Source: a bacterium
GTDB lineage: Bacteria > Planctomycetota > Planctomycetia > Pirellulales > Pirellulaceae
Assembly (NCBI GenBank): GCA_030430075.1
Contig: JAUIGN010000006.1
Location: 62,001-126,000, forward strand
DNA length: 64,000 bases
Direction of reading: 5' to 3'
Shown here: positions 46,520 through 54,640 of the stretch, one piece after another
Layout: every line of letters starts with the position of its first letter
How positions within the stretch are numbered: the stretch's first letter is position 1
Position numbers and translations under genes: made by a program
The notes under the pieces: model-generated
Database searches by the model: none
What the model was told of the DNA's origin: nothing
The model's input: only the letters and a program-made list of their open reading frames with translations

Positions 46520-47101
46520 TTGGAGACATCCACCAGTTTTCTGGAGTCGTTGCAGCACGCCTCGGACGAAGTGGCCTGGAGCCGGCTGGTGGACCTTTAT
46601 TCGCCCTTGATCCAAGGCTGGTTGCGGCGTAGTGGGGCTGCCTCCAGTGATGTCGATGACGTCGTTCAGGATGTCCTGGCGGTTGTCGTGCGGCGATTTC
46701 CCGAGTTTCGTCGCGAGCCCCGTACGGGGGCCTTTCGTGGGTGGCTGCGAGCGATCACGGCCAACTGCCTCCGGGACCACTGGCGCAAGAAGAACCGGCA
46801 GCCTCCCGCCGTCGGCGGAACCGACTTCGGCGGTGTTGTGGACCAGCTCCAGGACCCGCATAGTGACCTCAGCCGCCAATGGGACCGGGAGCATGACGAA
46901 CACGTCACCCAGTACCTGCTCAAACAGATCCGTCCTAACTTCTCCAAGAAGACGTGGAGTGCCTTCCAGCGATTTGCCATCGAAGGCTGCACGGCCGACG
47001 AAGTCGCAACCGAGCTCGATATGTCGGCAAACGCGGTATTTATTGCCAAGTCGCGGGTCATGGCTTCCCTCCGGGAGCAGGGCCGCGGCCTCATTGGTTG
47101 A
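46520..47101 (+). CDS. ECF-type RNA polymerase sigma factor
   Basis: 193 residues with a TTG start at 46520 (AAGGG upstream; an ATG in frame at 46463 runs into a stop). Region 2 is visible (VDDVVQDVLAVVVRRFPEFRR then FRGWLRAITANCLRDHWRKK) and region 4 (GCTADEVATELDMSANAVFIAKSRVMASLRE). It redirects RNA polymerase to stress or surface genes. The kinase that follows 95 bp later has an N-terminal ZAS-like zinc motif, so it probably controls or is controlled by this sigma factor. Confidence 0.93.
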   Translation: METSTSFLESLQHASDEVAWSRLVDLYSPLIQGWLRRSGAASSDVDDVVQDVLAVVVRRFPEFRREPRTGAFRGWLRAITANCLRDHWRKKNRQPPAVGGTDFGGVVDQLQDPHSDLSRQWDREHDEHVTQYLLKQIRPNFSKKTWSAFQRFAIEGCTADEVATELDMSANAVFIAKSRVMASLREQGRGLIG

Positions 47102-47196
47102 TTGATTTTCTGAAAGGTCGTCCCGACAATCGACATCTATCGTAGGTCGGGTGCGATCACGGCGATGAGGTTCCCCTTGGTGCGGAGACATTCGGA

Positions 47197-49257
47197 ATGG
47201 GCGAGGCGAATGCGACACATCCGAATCGTGACGAACTGAGCGCCTTCGTGGGGGGCAAGCTGGCTGCGGCAGATCACGAGCGGGTTGAGTCGCACGTGGC
47301 GGAATGCGATTCGTGCTGTGAAGTGCTCCGTTCGCTGCCCCAGGAATCGCTCGTCCGGCACATGCGTCCCGCCGACACTTCGGCCGGCATTGAGGAGACG
47401 CAGCCGGGCGTCACCGCGGAAACCCGCGGCACGAGACGCCAGCCATCCGCGTTGCCGGTCGAGCTGATTGACCATCCCCGCTACCGGATTGTCAAGCCGT
47501 TGGGGGCGGGCGGGATGGGGGTCGTTTACCAGGCCGAGCATCGCTTGATGAAACGCCCCGTCGCGCTCAAGGTGATCAACCAAAAGTTGGTGACGAATCG
47601 TGTGGCCATCGAACGTTTTCATTTGGAAGTTCGAGCCGCAGCAAAGCTGGCCCATCGCAATATTGTCACGGCCTATGATGCCGAGCAGGCTGGTGATCTG
47701 CATTTCCTGGTCATGGAGTTTGTGGAAGGAACGAGCCTGTCCGACCTGGTTGCCCGGCGAGGGCAACTGTCCGTGTTGCACGCCTGCAACTACGTGATGC
47801 AGGCAGCGCAAGGACTGCAGCACGCGGCCGGCCAGGGGATGGTCCATCGGGACATCAAGCCCCAGAATTTGATGCGGACGCCCCAGGGGACGGTCAAGAT
47901 TCTCGACTTCGGCTTGGCGCGGCTGGCAAACGAAATCGATGCGGCACGGCTGACCCGCGCGGGGGTGGCCCTGGGAACGGCGGACTACATCGCCCCAGAG
48001 CAAGTGGAAGACTCGCGGAATGTCGATACGCGGGCCGACATCTATAGCCTCGGCTGCACCTTGTATTACCTGCTGGCCGCGCGCGTCCCTTTTCCCAGCG
48101 GCACGCTTGTCGACAAGGTGCTCGCCCATCTCAATCAAGCCCCCGATTCCCTGGCGTCGCTGCGAAGTGATTTGCCGACAGGGCTGATCGAGGTTGTGGA
48201 ACGGATGATGGCCAAACAGGCGGCCGACCGGTACCAGACCCCGGCCGAAGTTGTGGAAGCCCTCAAGCCGTTCGGGAAAGCCAAGCCCGCAGGTGGCAGC
48301 AGGCAGGGTGGCGGGGTGCTCGACGGTCGTGGCACGAGGGGACCGGATGCTGCGGCCGGAGGCCCGGAAAAGGAACGTGAACCCGCCGGCCCGCCAGTCG
48401 TCGATGCGGCCGGTGTCCTCCCCCCGCTGCCGCCATCCGACCCGCTGCAGTTCCCGGTTACCGCTGCACCAGCGCCCGGGCCTCAACGCGTGGCCACGCC
48501 TACATCCGGTCGCCGCGATCAGAGACGCCCCTCGTCGCTCTACCTGGCCCTCTCCGCCGTTGCTTTGCTCCTGCTGGCGGCGGCCGCGGTGGTTCTTGGT
48601 CCGCCGGGAAACGGGACCGACGACGACCAAGACGATCAGGTCGCAGCGGGAACGGCTGAAGGCCCAGAGGGGCGCGGGCAATCGACTGACGCGGCAGGCG
48701 ACCCGGGGCGCGACGGCTCGACCGACCGCTGGATCGACCTGATGGGAACCGTCGATCCGGCTCGCGATGCCGTGGCGGGCGAGTGGCAAGTTCTGCCCGA
48801 TGGATTAGACGTTGATGGAGCGACCAATGCACGCGTCGCCCTGCCGTACGATGTCCCCGCAGAATACGACCTTGAAGTCCGCTTCACCCGAAATTCGGGC
48901 CAGCATTCGATCGCTGTCTACTTCCTTGTCGGCGAAGGGCAGGCGACGTTTGAAGTCGATGCTTGGGGCGAGCACCTGGCCGGGATCCAGAAGGTGGGCG
49001 GTCAGACCATCGTCGAACGCAGTTCATCGCCCGGTCCTGCCTTGCAGAACGGGACCATGTACACAGCCCTCGTGCAGGTCCGGCGAGGCCGCGTGAGGGC
49101 TTTCCTGGATGGCCAACCTCTGGCCACCTACGAAGGTGACGGATCGGACCTGGAAGTGCTCGATATGTGGCGACTCCCCACCACCCGGTCGCTCGGCGTT
49201 GGCGCCTACGAGAGTGCGACCCGCTTCCACTGCATTCGCCTGCGTCCCGTCCCTTAG
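47197..49257 (+). CDS. Ser/Thr protein kinase with ZAS-like N-terminus and extracellular DUF1080-like domain
   Basis: 686 residues. The N-terminus has HVAECDSC (H33, C37, C40), an HX3CX2C zinc motif of anti-sigma factors. The kinase domain spans about 92-350: GAGGMGVVYQ, VALKVI, HRDIKPQN, DFGLA, then APEQ. A Pro/Gly/Ala-rich linker precedes one membrane helix (about 448-470, LYLALSAVALLLLAAAAVVL), and a DUF1080-like (laminin-G-fold) extracytoplasmic domain ends it (EYDLEVRFTRNSGQHSIAVYF). Start: ATG 47197 with GGAGA nine bases upstream. The kinase can phosphorylate the sigma factor or its partners in response to an outside signal. Confidence 0.94.
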   Translation: MGEANATHPNRDELSAFVGGKLAAADHERVESHVAECDSCCEVLRSLPQESLVRHMRPADTSAGIEETQPGVTAETRGTRRQPSALPVELIDHPRYRIVKPLGAGGMGVVYQAEHRLMKRPVALKVINQKLVTNRVAIERFHLEVRAAAKLAHRNIVTAYDAEQAGDLHFLVMEFVEGTSLSDLVARRGQLSVLHACNYVMQAAQGLQHAAGQGMVHRDIKPQNLMRTPQGTVKILDFGLARLANEIDAARLTRAGVALGTADYIAPEQVEDSRNVDTRADIYSLGCTLYYLLAARVPFPSGTLVDKVLAHLNQAPDSLASLRSDLPTGLIEVVERMMAKQAADRYQTPAEVVEALKPFGKAKPAGGSRQGGGVLDGRGTRGPDAAAGGPEKEREPAGPPVVDAAGVLPPLPPSDPLQFPVTAAPAPGPQRVATPTSGRRDQRRPSSLYLALSAVALLLLAAAAVVLGPPGNGTDDDQDDQVAAGTAEGPEGRGQSTDAAGDPGRDGSTDRWIDLMGTVDPARDAVAGEWQVLPDGLDVDGATNARVALPYDVPAEYDLEVRFTRNSGQHSIAVYFLVGEGQATFEVDAWGEHLAGIQKVGGQTIVERSSSPGPALQNGTMYTALVQVRRGRVRAFLDGQPLATYEGDGSDLEVLDMWRLPTTRSLGVGAYESATRFHCIRLRPVP

Positions 49258-49508
49258 TGACGGGGGGCGGCTGCACCAACGGCGCTGGTCAGCCATGCGC
49301 GGCATGACACCTGGCCGCCGATTGCCCCTTCTGCCCGGCATCGCCAAATGTTCCGGCAGCGATTTGCCACTCGAAGGAGCCGTCCGCGCGCGTGGTGCTC
49401 GGTCAAGCTGGCCGTCGGGAGCCGTCGCCGCGCGGCCGCCGGCGCAGGCTCGATCGGCCTGATATCCCCTCAATGTAATGGCAACGGCCAGTTTTCAGGT
49501 GCGATCAA

Positions 49509-49537
49509 TTAGACATCGCAGAATCCCCATCTATACT
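49509..49537 (+). promoter_or_regulatory. Candidate sigma-70 promoter of the desaturase gene
   Basis: TTAGAC (49509-49514), then a 17-base spacer, then TATACT (49532-49537). This is near-consensus and is in an otherwise gene-free 392 bp stretch (49258-49649), about 110 bp before the desaturase ATG. Confidence 0.5.
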
Positions 49538-49649
49538 AGAATACGCAGCATCGGCATTATCCGCGTGCTCGCTATATTTCCTGCCTTGGTCCGAGCGTTC
49601 GCTCGTGTCGACCTGGCGGCAGGTTCCGCACAGTCAGGTAGAAGCAACT

Positions 49650-50702
49650 ATGCGAGCGACCGAAGTGACCCCAGCGACGACCGTGGGACCGGAGATGCAT
49701 CTTGAGCGGCACGCGCGCGATCAGATTGCACTCGACCGGCTTTCCGAAGAGCACGAGGCGATCCGGGGGGCGCGTCGAACGGCCATCCCGCGCCCCAGCC
49801 AGGTGGACAAGGAGAGTCGAATTATCTGGGAGAACCTGGTTCCGATTCTCTTCTTCCACCTGCTCATACCATTGGCATTCTTGCCCTATGTATTTAGCTG
49901 GTGGGGTGTCTTGGCGATGCCGGCGTTGAATTACATCTTTGGGGCGTTGGGGATTAGTGCCGGCTACCATCGCATGTTGACGCACCAGGGATTCAAGGGG
50001 CCGAAGTGGTTTGAGCGGACGTTGGCGACGTTAGGCGTGTGCAGTTTTCAGGAGTCTCCTGCTCGCTGGGTGCTGGTCCATCGGGTCCACCACCAGCACT
50101 CGGACCACCAGGAAGATCCGCACACCCCGATGGTCAGCGCCTACTGGGCCCACATGGGTTGGCTCTTCGTGGAGAATCGGGCCCTGGCGACCTCAACGGC
50201 CTACGATCGTTATGCACGGGACATCTTGAGAGACCCGTACTACATGTGGCTTCACAAGAACGTTAATTGGCTGCGGGTCTATCTGGCCCATGTGGTGGCC
50301 ATCTTCGTTCTCGGATTCGGCGTCGGCTGGCTGTGGACCGGAACGCTGGCGGGCGCCACGCAGTTGGGCGTCCAGTGGTTTCTCTGGGGCGCCATCTATC
50401 GCACGCTGTGGACCTGGCATACGACCTGGGCGATCAATTCGGTGGCTCACCTCTGGGGGTACCGCAACTATGAAACTCGGGAGAATAGTTGCAACAACTG
50501 GATCTGCGGCATTCTTGGCTACGGCGAAGGGTGGCACAACAACCACCACGCCGACCCTCGCTCGGCAGCCATCGGGCACCGCTGGTGGGAGATCGACATG
50601 ACCTACTGGTGGCTGCTGGCCTTTGAAAAGATTGGCCTGATCTCCGGATTGACCCGCCCGAATACGAGTATCCTCGATCGGCGGACGTTGCCAAGATCGT
50701 AA
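49650..50702 (+). CDS. Fatty acid (acyl-CoA/acyl-lipid) desaturase
   Basis: 350 residues from ATG 49650; a GTG at 49605 would add 15 residues. Three histidine boxes are complete: HRMLTH, HRVHHQH and HNNHH, which bind the di-iron centre, with four membrane segments between them. It inserts a double bond, most likely at delta-9, into membrane-bound acyl chains using O2 and electrons. Length fits the family. A candidate promoter lies upstream. The gene is convergent with the candidate selenoprotein, with a terminator hairpin between them. Confidence 0.95.
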   Translation: MRATEVTPATTVGPEMHLERHARDQIALDRLSEEHEAIRGARRTAIPRPSQVDKESRIIWENLVPILFFHLLIPLAFLPYVFSWWGVLAMPALNYIFGALGISAGYHRMLTHQGFKGPKWFERTLATLGVCSFQESPARWVLVHRVHHQHSDHQEDPHTPMVSAYWAHMGWLFVENRALATSTAYDRYARDILRDPYYMWLHKNVNWLRVYLAHVVAIFVLGFGVGWLWTGTLAGATQLGVQWFLWGAIYRTLWTWHTTWAINSVAHLWGYRNYETRENSCNNWICGILGYGEGWHNNHHADPRSAAIGHRWWEIDMTYWWLLAFEKIGLISGLTRPNTSILDRRTLPRS

Positions 50703-50800
50703 TCCTGCCTGACGGCCGCAAGTGCGGGGATGCGAGAAGAACGAAGCGGCGGCCGCTTGGCGCTCACGGCGATCTGGCTGCGTCGACGACCCCAAAGAAG

Positions 50801-50833
50801 AAGCCCGCCGGCGTATGGGACACCGGCGGGCTT
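50801..50833 (-). terminator. Intrinsic terminator between desaturase and candidate selenoprotein
   Basis: Perfect 11-base arms (AAGCCCGCCGG / CCGGCGGGCTT), extendable by GT/AC after a mismatch. Read on the minus strand the stem is followed by TTCTTCTTTG, so it terminates the minus-strand gene that ends at 50876; it may also stop the desaturase transcript. Confidence 0.75.
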
Positions 50834-50875
50834 GCGACTTGAGATGATCCGCTTACACCTTCCCGGGCAAGCGAG

Positions 50876-51223
50876 CTACTGAATCTCGTAATCGGCCAGA
50901 TGTTCGTTTGACTTCGCGAACTCGGCCAGCTTCGCGCTATAGTCGACGTCCGGTTTCGTGAGCTTGAAACTGCACGTTCGCCCGGCGATGTCTGTTTCAA
51001 TGTCGGTAACTCCGTCAATCTTCGCCAAATCGCCTCGGACCGAGGCGGCACATCCCCCTCAGACCATGTTTGGCACTTTTAGCGAGACCAAGGTGTACTC
51101 GGACGCCGCCGCTTCGCTCGTGTTGGACGAGGGAGTCGTCGTGTCCGAAACGGTTGCGGGTGTGCAGCCGGCCAGGGTTAAGGCAAACCCTGAAGCCAAC
51201 AGCACCGGAGCAAATCGCTTCAT
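50876..51223 (-). CDS. Candidate selenoprotein: lipoprotein with HMA domain, UxxC in place of CxxC
   Basis: 115 residues if the in-frame TGA (51061-51059) is read as selenocysteine; 116 codons with a TAG stop at 50876-50878. ATG 51223 has AGGAG seven bases upstream. The N-terminus is a lipoprotein signal (MKRFAPVLLASGFALTLAGC, lipid on Cys20). Residues 43-115 form an HMA fold: YTLVSLKVPNMV, U55, GGC58, AASVRGDLAKIDGVTDIETD. In this family the first Cys of M-x-C-x-x-C binds metal; here it is the TGA position. The reading frame continues without other stops. A SECIS-like hairpin follows (see 51031). The usual alternative is a nonsense mutation. A TATGAT box at 51269-51274 (minus) may be the promoter. 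Function: metal (mercury or copper-like) or redox binding; not proven. Confidence 0.75.
51031..51061 (-). promoter_or_regulatory. Candidate bacterial SECIS element
   Basis: Minus strand, after the TGA (51061-51059): 12 bases, then a perfect GCCTC/GAGGC stem (51046-51032) with loop GGTCC. Known bacterial SECIS apical loops carry GG/GU near the start, about 16-37 bases after UGA; here the loop begins 17 bases after. The stem can be extended loosely by GCC/GGC. Alone it is suggestive; with the Cys-position TGA it is strong. Confidence 0.65.
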
Positions 51224-51294
51224 GGCTGTTCTCCTACAACAAAGTCAACACACAAACACTATGCTTCTATCATACCCCGACAACTGAATCGTGA

Positions 51295-51565
51295 CGAGGC
51301 AGGGCCACGGACCAATAGCGAGCTGACGCTCGCAGCATGTTCGTCCACTCCCGTTGGTCGCTCAAACTTGACTCATTTGTAAAGCGAAACCTGATACAAG
51401 CCATCTAGCGCGGATTATTCATCAGCCGTTGGGCGTTAGCCCCGGTTCCTTTGAAAACAGAGCAAACTGGACGCTAGCGCGTTCCAACTGAGATGCGAGG
51501 CGTTGTGGGTAAGTTCACCACAAGAGTGTGGGTATGTTCACCACAAGAGATTGCGGCACAGTAAC
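51295..51565 (+). repeat. Composite REP-like dispersed repeat, copy 2
   Basis: Same order as 6808-7100: GACGAGGCAGGGCCACGG, the GCGAGC-TGAC-GCTCGC hairpin, CCCGTTGGTCGCTCAA, then ATTCATCAGCCGTTGGGCGT with hairpin GGGC-GTTA-GCCC (51431-51442). It additionally has two 23-bp near-copies TGTGGGTAAGTTCACC/TGTGGGTATGTTCACC ending ACAAGAG. The gap 51224-51728 contains no gene beyond this. Confidence 0.9.
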
Positions 51566-51728
51566 TTGCACCGAATCGTCGCAGGTTCACGGATATTCCA
51601 GGCTAGCGCCCGAACACGGGTTGCCAAGCCCTAATCGGCTCGCTGCAGGCCGCATGGACCGTCATCCAGCGGGAATGTCCTGCCGAGTCACGGCGGCACC
51701 GAACCGATCGCGTGCGTTGCCGCGCGCG

Positions 51729-53051
51729 TCACGTCAACAGGGGAAGGAACAGGACGGCAAAGCCGAGGAACGAGGCAAACCCCACGATGTCCGTCACGGT
51801 GGTCAGGAAGATCGACGACGACTGTGCGGGGTCGCGGCCGAGCGTCTGGAGGACGAGCGGAATGATGGCGCCGGCCAGCGCTGCTGCGCCCATGTTGATG
51901 ATCATGGCGAGGAAAATGACGGCGGCCAGCCCGCCCGATTTCTTCGGCCCGGCCTGCTCGATGGACATTTGCCAGACAACCACGGCCAGGGCGGAGATGA
52001 CCGCGATCGCGATGCCGTTGATCACTCCCGCCAGGGTCTCTTTGACGACGACCCGTCGCTCGCTGCCGGTGATGATCTCCCGCAGTGCCAAGCCACGAAT
52101 GACCACGGCAAGTGACTGGGCACCCGTATTTCCGCCCTGCCCGGCGACGACCGGCATCAACACCGCCAAGGCGGCGACCTGGGCGATCACGTCTTCGAAC
52201 AGTCCCACGACGGCGGCGGCCATGAAGGCCGTCACCAGGTTCAAGATCAGCCACGGAAGGCGACTGGTCACCACCGTGCGTACCGGGGAGAGGGCCCGCT
52301 CGTCGGCGCTGGCACCGGCGATCTTCTGCAGATCCTCGAATGCTTCCAGTTGGCTGGCGTGAAGTGCCTCGTCGTGCTTGATGACGCCGACCAGCCGTCC
52401 TTCGTAGTCGACGACCGGCATGGCCAGGAAGCCCCGCTCCGCCATCAACTGCACGACGTCGGCACGATCCATCGTGTCCGGGACACTGACGACCTTACGG
52501 TGGACAAGCGAAGCGATCGGTGCGCGCGGGGCGGCCAGGAGCAAGTCCCGCATGCTGAGCACGCCGACCAACTTTCCGTCCCGTTCGGCGACATAGAGGT
52601 AGTGAAGCGCTTCGCGGGGCGTCTTGCGGATCGTCGAAATGGCCTGTTGTGCCGTGATATCGATTGGCAGGGCGGCGACCCGCGGTTCCATGATTCCACC
52701 GGCGGTTTCCGCCGAGTACCGGGTCAATTCGCGGATGGGCCGAACAATCCGGTCGGGCAGGCCGGCCAGGACCTCTTCCCGCCTCGATTCTTCAATCTGA
52801 TGGGCGAGCGCGGACGCGGCACGGGGCGACAACTCCGTGAACAGACTGCGGGCCCGATCGATCTCCAGGTTCATCATCAGCGGCCCGGCGACCTGCGGAT
52901 TGAGACGCTCCAGCAGGGGCACGGCGACATGGACCGGTAAGGTCTTGAACAACCGTTGGGCTTCACCGGTCTCCAAGTTCTCGTACGCGCGCGCCGCCTC
53001 CTCCGGATGCAGTTCGACAAAGGTCCGCAGGAGGGATTCCAAGGGCTTCAT
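51729..53051 (-). CDS. mgtE: MgtE-type magnesium transporter
   Basis: 440 residues from ATG 53051. An N-terminal helical MgtE_N domain (about 1-120), two CBS domains (about 125-250) and five membrane helices (about 275-440) are present, with the signature PVVAGQGGNTGAQSLAV near the first helices. It moves Mg2+ into the cell as a gated channel; the N and CBS domains sense intracellular Mg2+. A longer frame starts at 53096, but its first residues are not family-like. The CorA-like protein at 37006 could be an additional route. Confidence 0.95.
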   Translation of the reverse strand: MKPLESLLRTFVELHPEEAARAYENLETGEAQRLFKTLPVHVAVPLLERLNPQVAGPLMMNLEIDRARSLFTELSPRAASALAHQIEESRREEVLAGLPDRIVRPIRELTRYSAETAGGIMEPRVAALPIDITAQQAISTIRKTPREALHYLYVAERDGKLVGVLSMRDLLLAAPRAPIASLVHRKVVSVPDTMDRADVVQLMAERGFLAMPVVDYEGRLVGVIKHDEALHASQLEAFEDLQKIAGASADERALSPVRTVVTSRLPWLILNLVTAFMAAAVVGLFEDVIAQVAALAVLMPVVAGQGGNTGAQSLAVVIRGLALREIITGSERRVVVKETLAGVINGIAIAVISALAVVVWQMSIEQAGPKKSGGLAAVIFLAMIINMGAAALAGAIIPLVLQTLGRDPAQSSSIFLTTVTDIVGFASFLGFAVLFLPLLT

Positions 53052-53140
53052 GAGACGCAATTTCTCCTGATGATCTCGCCCGGCATTCCCAGGCACGCTG
53101 CCTGCCGGCAGCCCCGGGTAACCTCGACCTGGGTTCGATA

Positions 53141-53205
53141 ATTCATCAGCCGTTGGGTGTTCGCCCGTGATCGCGTTGATTGCCGAGCGACCTGGACGCT
53201 AACCC
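53141..53205 (+). repeat. Partial copy of the CATCAGCCGTTGGGCG module
   Basis: ATTCATCAGCCGTTGGGTGT followed by a diverged tail with CTGGACGCTAACCC. It lies in the 198 bp gap between mgtE and the DHH gene. Confidence 0.65.
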
Positions 53206-53249
53206 TTCCGGCTGGAATACGCCGCGCGGTCCCGCGAACGGTCTTCCAG

Positions 53250-54311
53250 TCAGAGGTTTTCCACGATCTCGCGGCGGGGGACGAGCCGCGTTCCCCGTTG
53301 CCGATCAATCTTGCAGGCTGAAAGCCAGCGCTCGCGTAGTTCCCCGAGCAAATCGTCTCCGATCTTCTGCCGGTTGGCCGCCCCGGAAATCTTGCCCCCT
53401 GCGCGGTGCGTGTGGCCGCCACAGCCGCCGATCCCCTTGAGGGTCATTTGCAGCAGCCTGGCCGCATTTCCCGAATTCTGGGCAGCCCGTGCGGAAAACA
53501 CCAGATCGTCGTCGACAACTGCGGCGCACAAGACTCGACGAATCCCACGGCAGCGAACCAGGAGATCGGCCACTTCGCCCACGATCTCGGCACCACTGGC
53601 ACGGGGCAGGAAGCAGAGTGCCGCGTCGTCGTAGACAAACGTGTTTTGCATGGCCAGTGCGAGGTCGCCAAAATACTCACGCTCCAACGGGGCGTTTTCG
53701 ATCTCTGCCAGGAGTGCGGGGTCTGCCCAGGCTGACAGCCATTTGACGACCGATCGGTCGAGGGCCGAGTGCTCGGTTTCGCCGCCGCAGGTCTCGGTCC
53801 GCAGTGCGTAGAGGATGGCGGTTGCCAGCTTGGCGCCCGGCTCGATCGCTTGCTCCCGGAGGTAGCTGGCCGCAATCGTCGCCGACGCGGCAGCCTGCTC
53901 GCGGATGTCCTTGAACGGTATTTGGGGCGATCCGTTGCTGGTCAAATGATGGTCAATGACCGCGACGGGTGTGATGCCGGACCGCGTGGCCAAGTGGTTC
54001 TTGGTTCCCACGCCACAATCAACCAGGATGGTGGCCGTACCGGGCTCCACGTCTAACTCGCTGACCAGTTCAAGCGGCGGGCAGAGTAGCTCGATCAGGT
54101 AGCGATTCTCAGCGCGCACCACCGCGCCGCCGCCGACCAGCCGAACAGGCCCAGTTAACCGCTCCTCAATCAAGCAACGCAACGCCCATCCGCTGGCCAT
54201 CGCATCCGGGTCCGGACTGTCGTGCATCACAATCAGGAACTGTTCGTATTCCGCCAAGACATCGAGGAGTCGGTCGGAGGCCGTTTTGCTTCGAGTTGTG
54301 GTCGAGGACAT
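53250..54311 (-). CDS. DHH family phosphoesterase (NrnA-like)
   Basis: 353 residues from ATG 54311; longer frames exist without good ribosome binding sites. Catalytic motifs: DSPDPDAMASG (near 33-43), VDCG, VIDHH, then the DHHA1 motif GGCGGHTHRAGG near the C-terminus. These metal-dependent enzymes hydrolyse short oligonucleotides (nano-RNA) and sometimes 3'-phosphoadenosine 5'-phosphate. It would act in the cytoplasm in RNA turnover or sulfur metabolism. The middle region, with CGGETEHSALDRSVVKWL, follows the family. Confidence 0.93.
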   Translation of the reverse strand: MSSTTTRSKTASDRLLDVLAEYEQFLIVMHDSPDPDAMASGWALRCLIEERLTGPVRLVGGGAVVRAENRYLIELLCPPLELVSELDVEPGTATILVDCGVGTKNHLATRSGITPVAVIDHHLTSNGSPQIPFKDIREQAAASATIAASYLREQAIEPGAKLATAILYALRTETCGGETEHSALDRSVVKWLSAWADPALLAEIENAPLEREYFGDLALAMQNTFVYDDAALCFLPRASGAEIVGEVADLLVRCRGIRRVLCAAVVDDDLVFSARAAQNSGNAARLLQMTLKGIGGCGGHTHRAGGKISGAANRQKIGDDLLGELRERWLSACKIDRQRGTRLVPRREIVENL

Positions 54312-54640
54312 GGGGCGAATGCGATTCTTGGCTGGCTGCGAATTATCCAGAGCGTGATCTGTCATACTACTGTGCCACGCCAGGCTGTTACAGTGGCGAA
54401 AACGGTGAAATCGAGCTGCCCGGTTGCTGACAGCCAAGATCGGGCCGGTTTACGCCGCGTGACCGCCACAGCTTTCCCAAAGGTCAAGTGAATTCGCCAA
54501 TTTGGGGGGGGGGTCGATTCGGGCGGGTCGGGGGACTTGGCGGGTCCAGCCCGGGTAGCCGGCAAGAACATCGCGGGTCGGTGGTCGCTGGGTCCCAACA
54601 GGACGCCGCGGTTTCCGGCTCCAGCCGAGGAAGCATCGGA
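54312..54640. other. Gap with a G10 tract
   Basis: A run of ten G occurs at 54494-54503. Otherwise no gene or repeat is apparent in this 329 bp gap. Confidence 0.4.

Noticed and set aside
47137..48789. 550-residue open frame on the minus strand
   Set aside because: It lies wholly antisense to the kinase gene, which has all catalytic motifs.
50764..51051. 95-residue open frame over the selenoprotein region
   Set aside because: It is in another frame, has no domain, and runs through the terminator hairpin.
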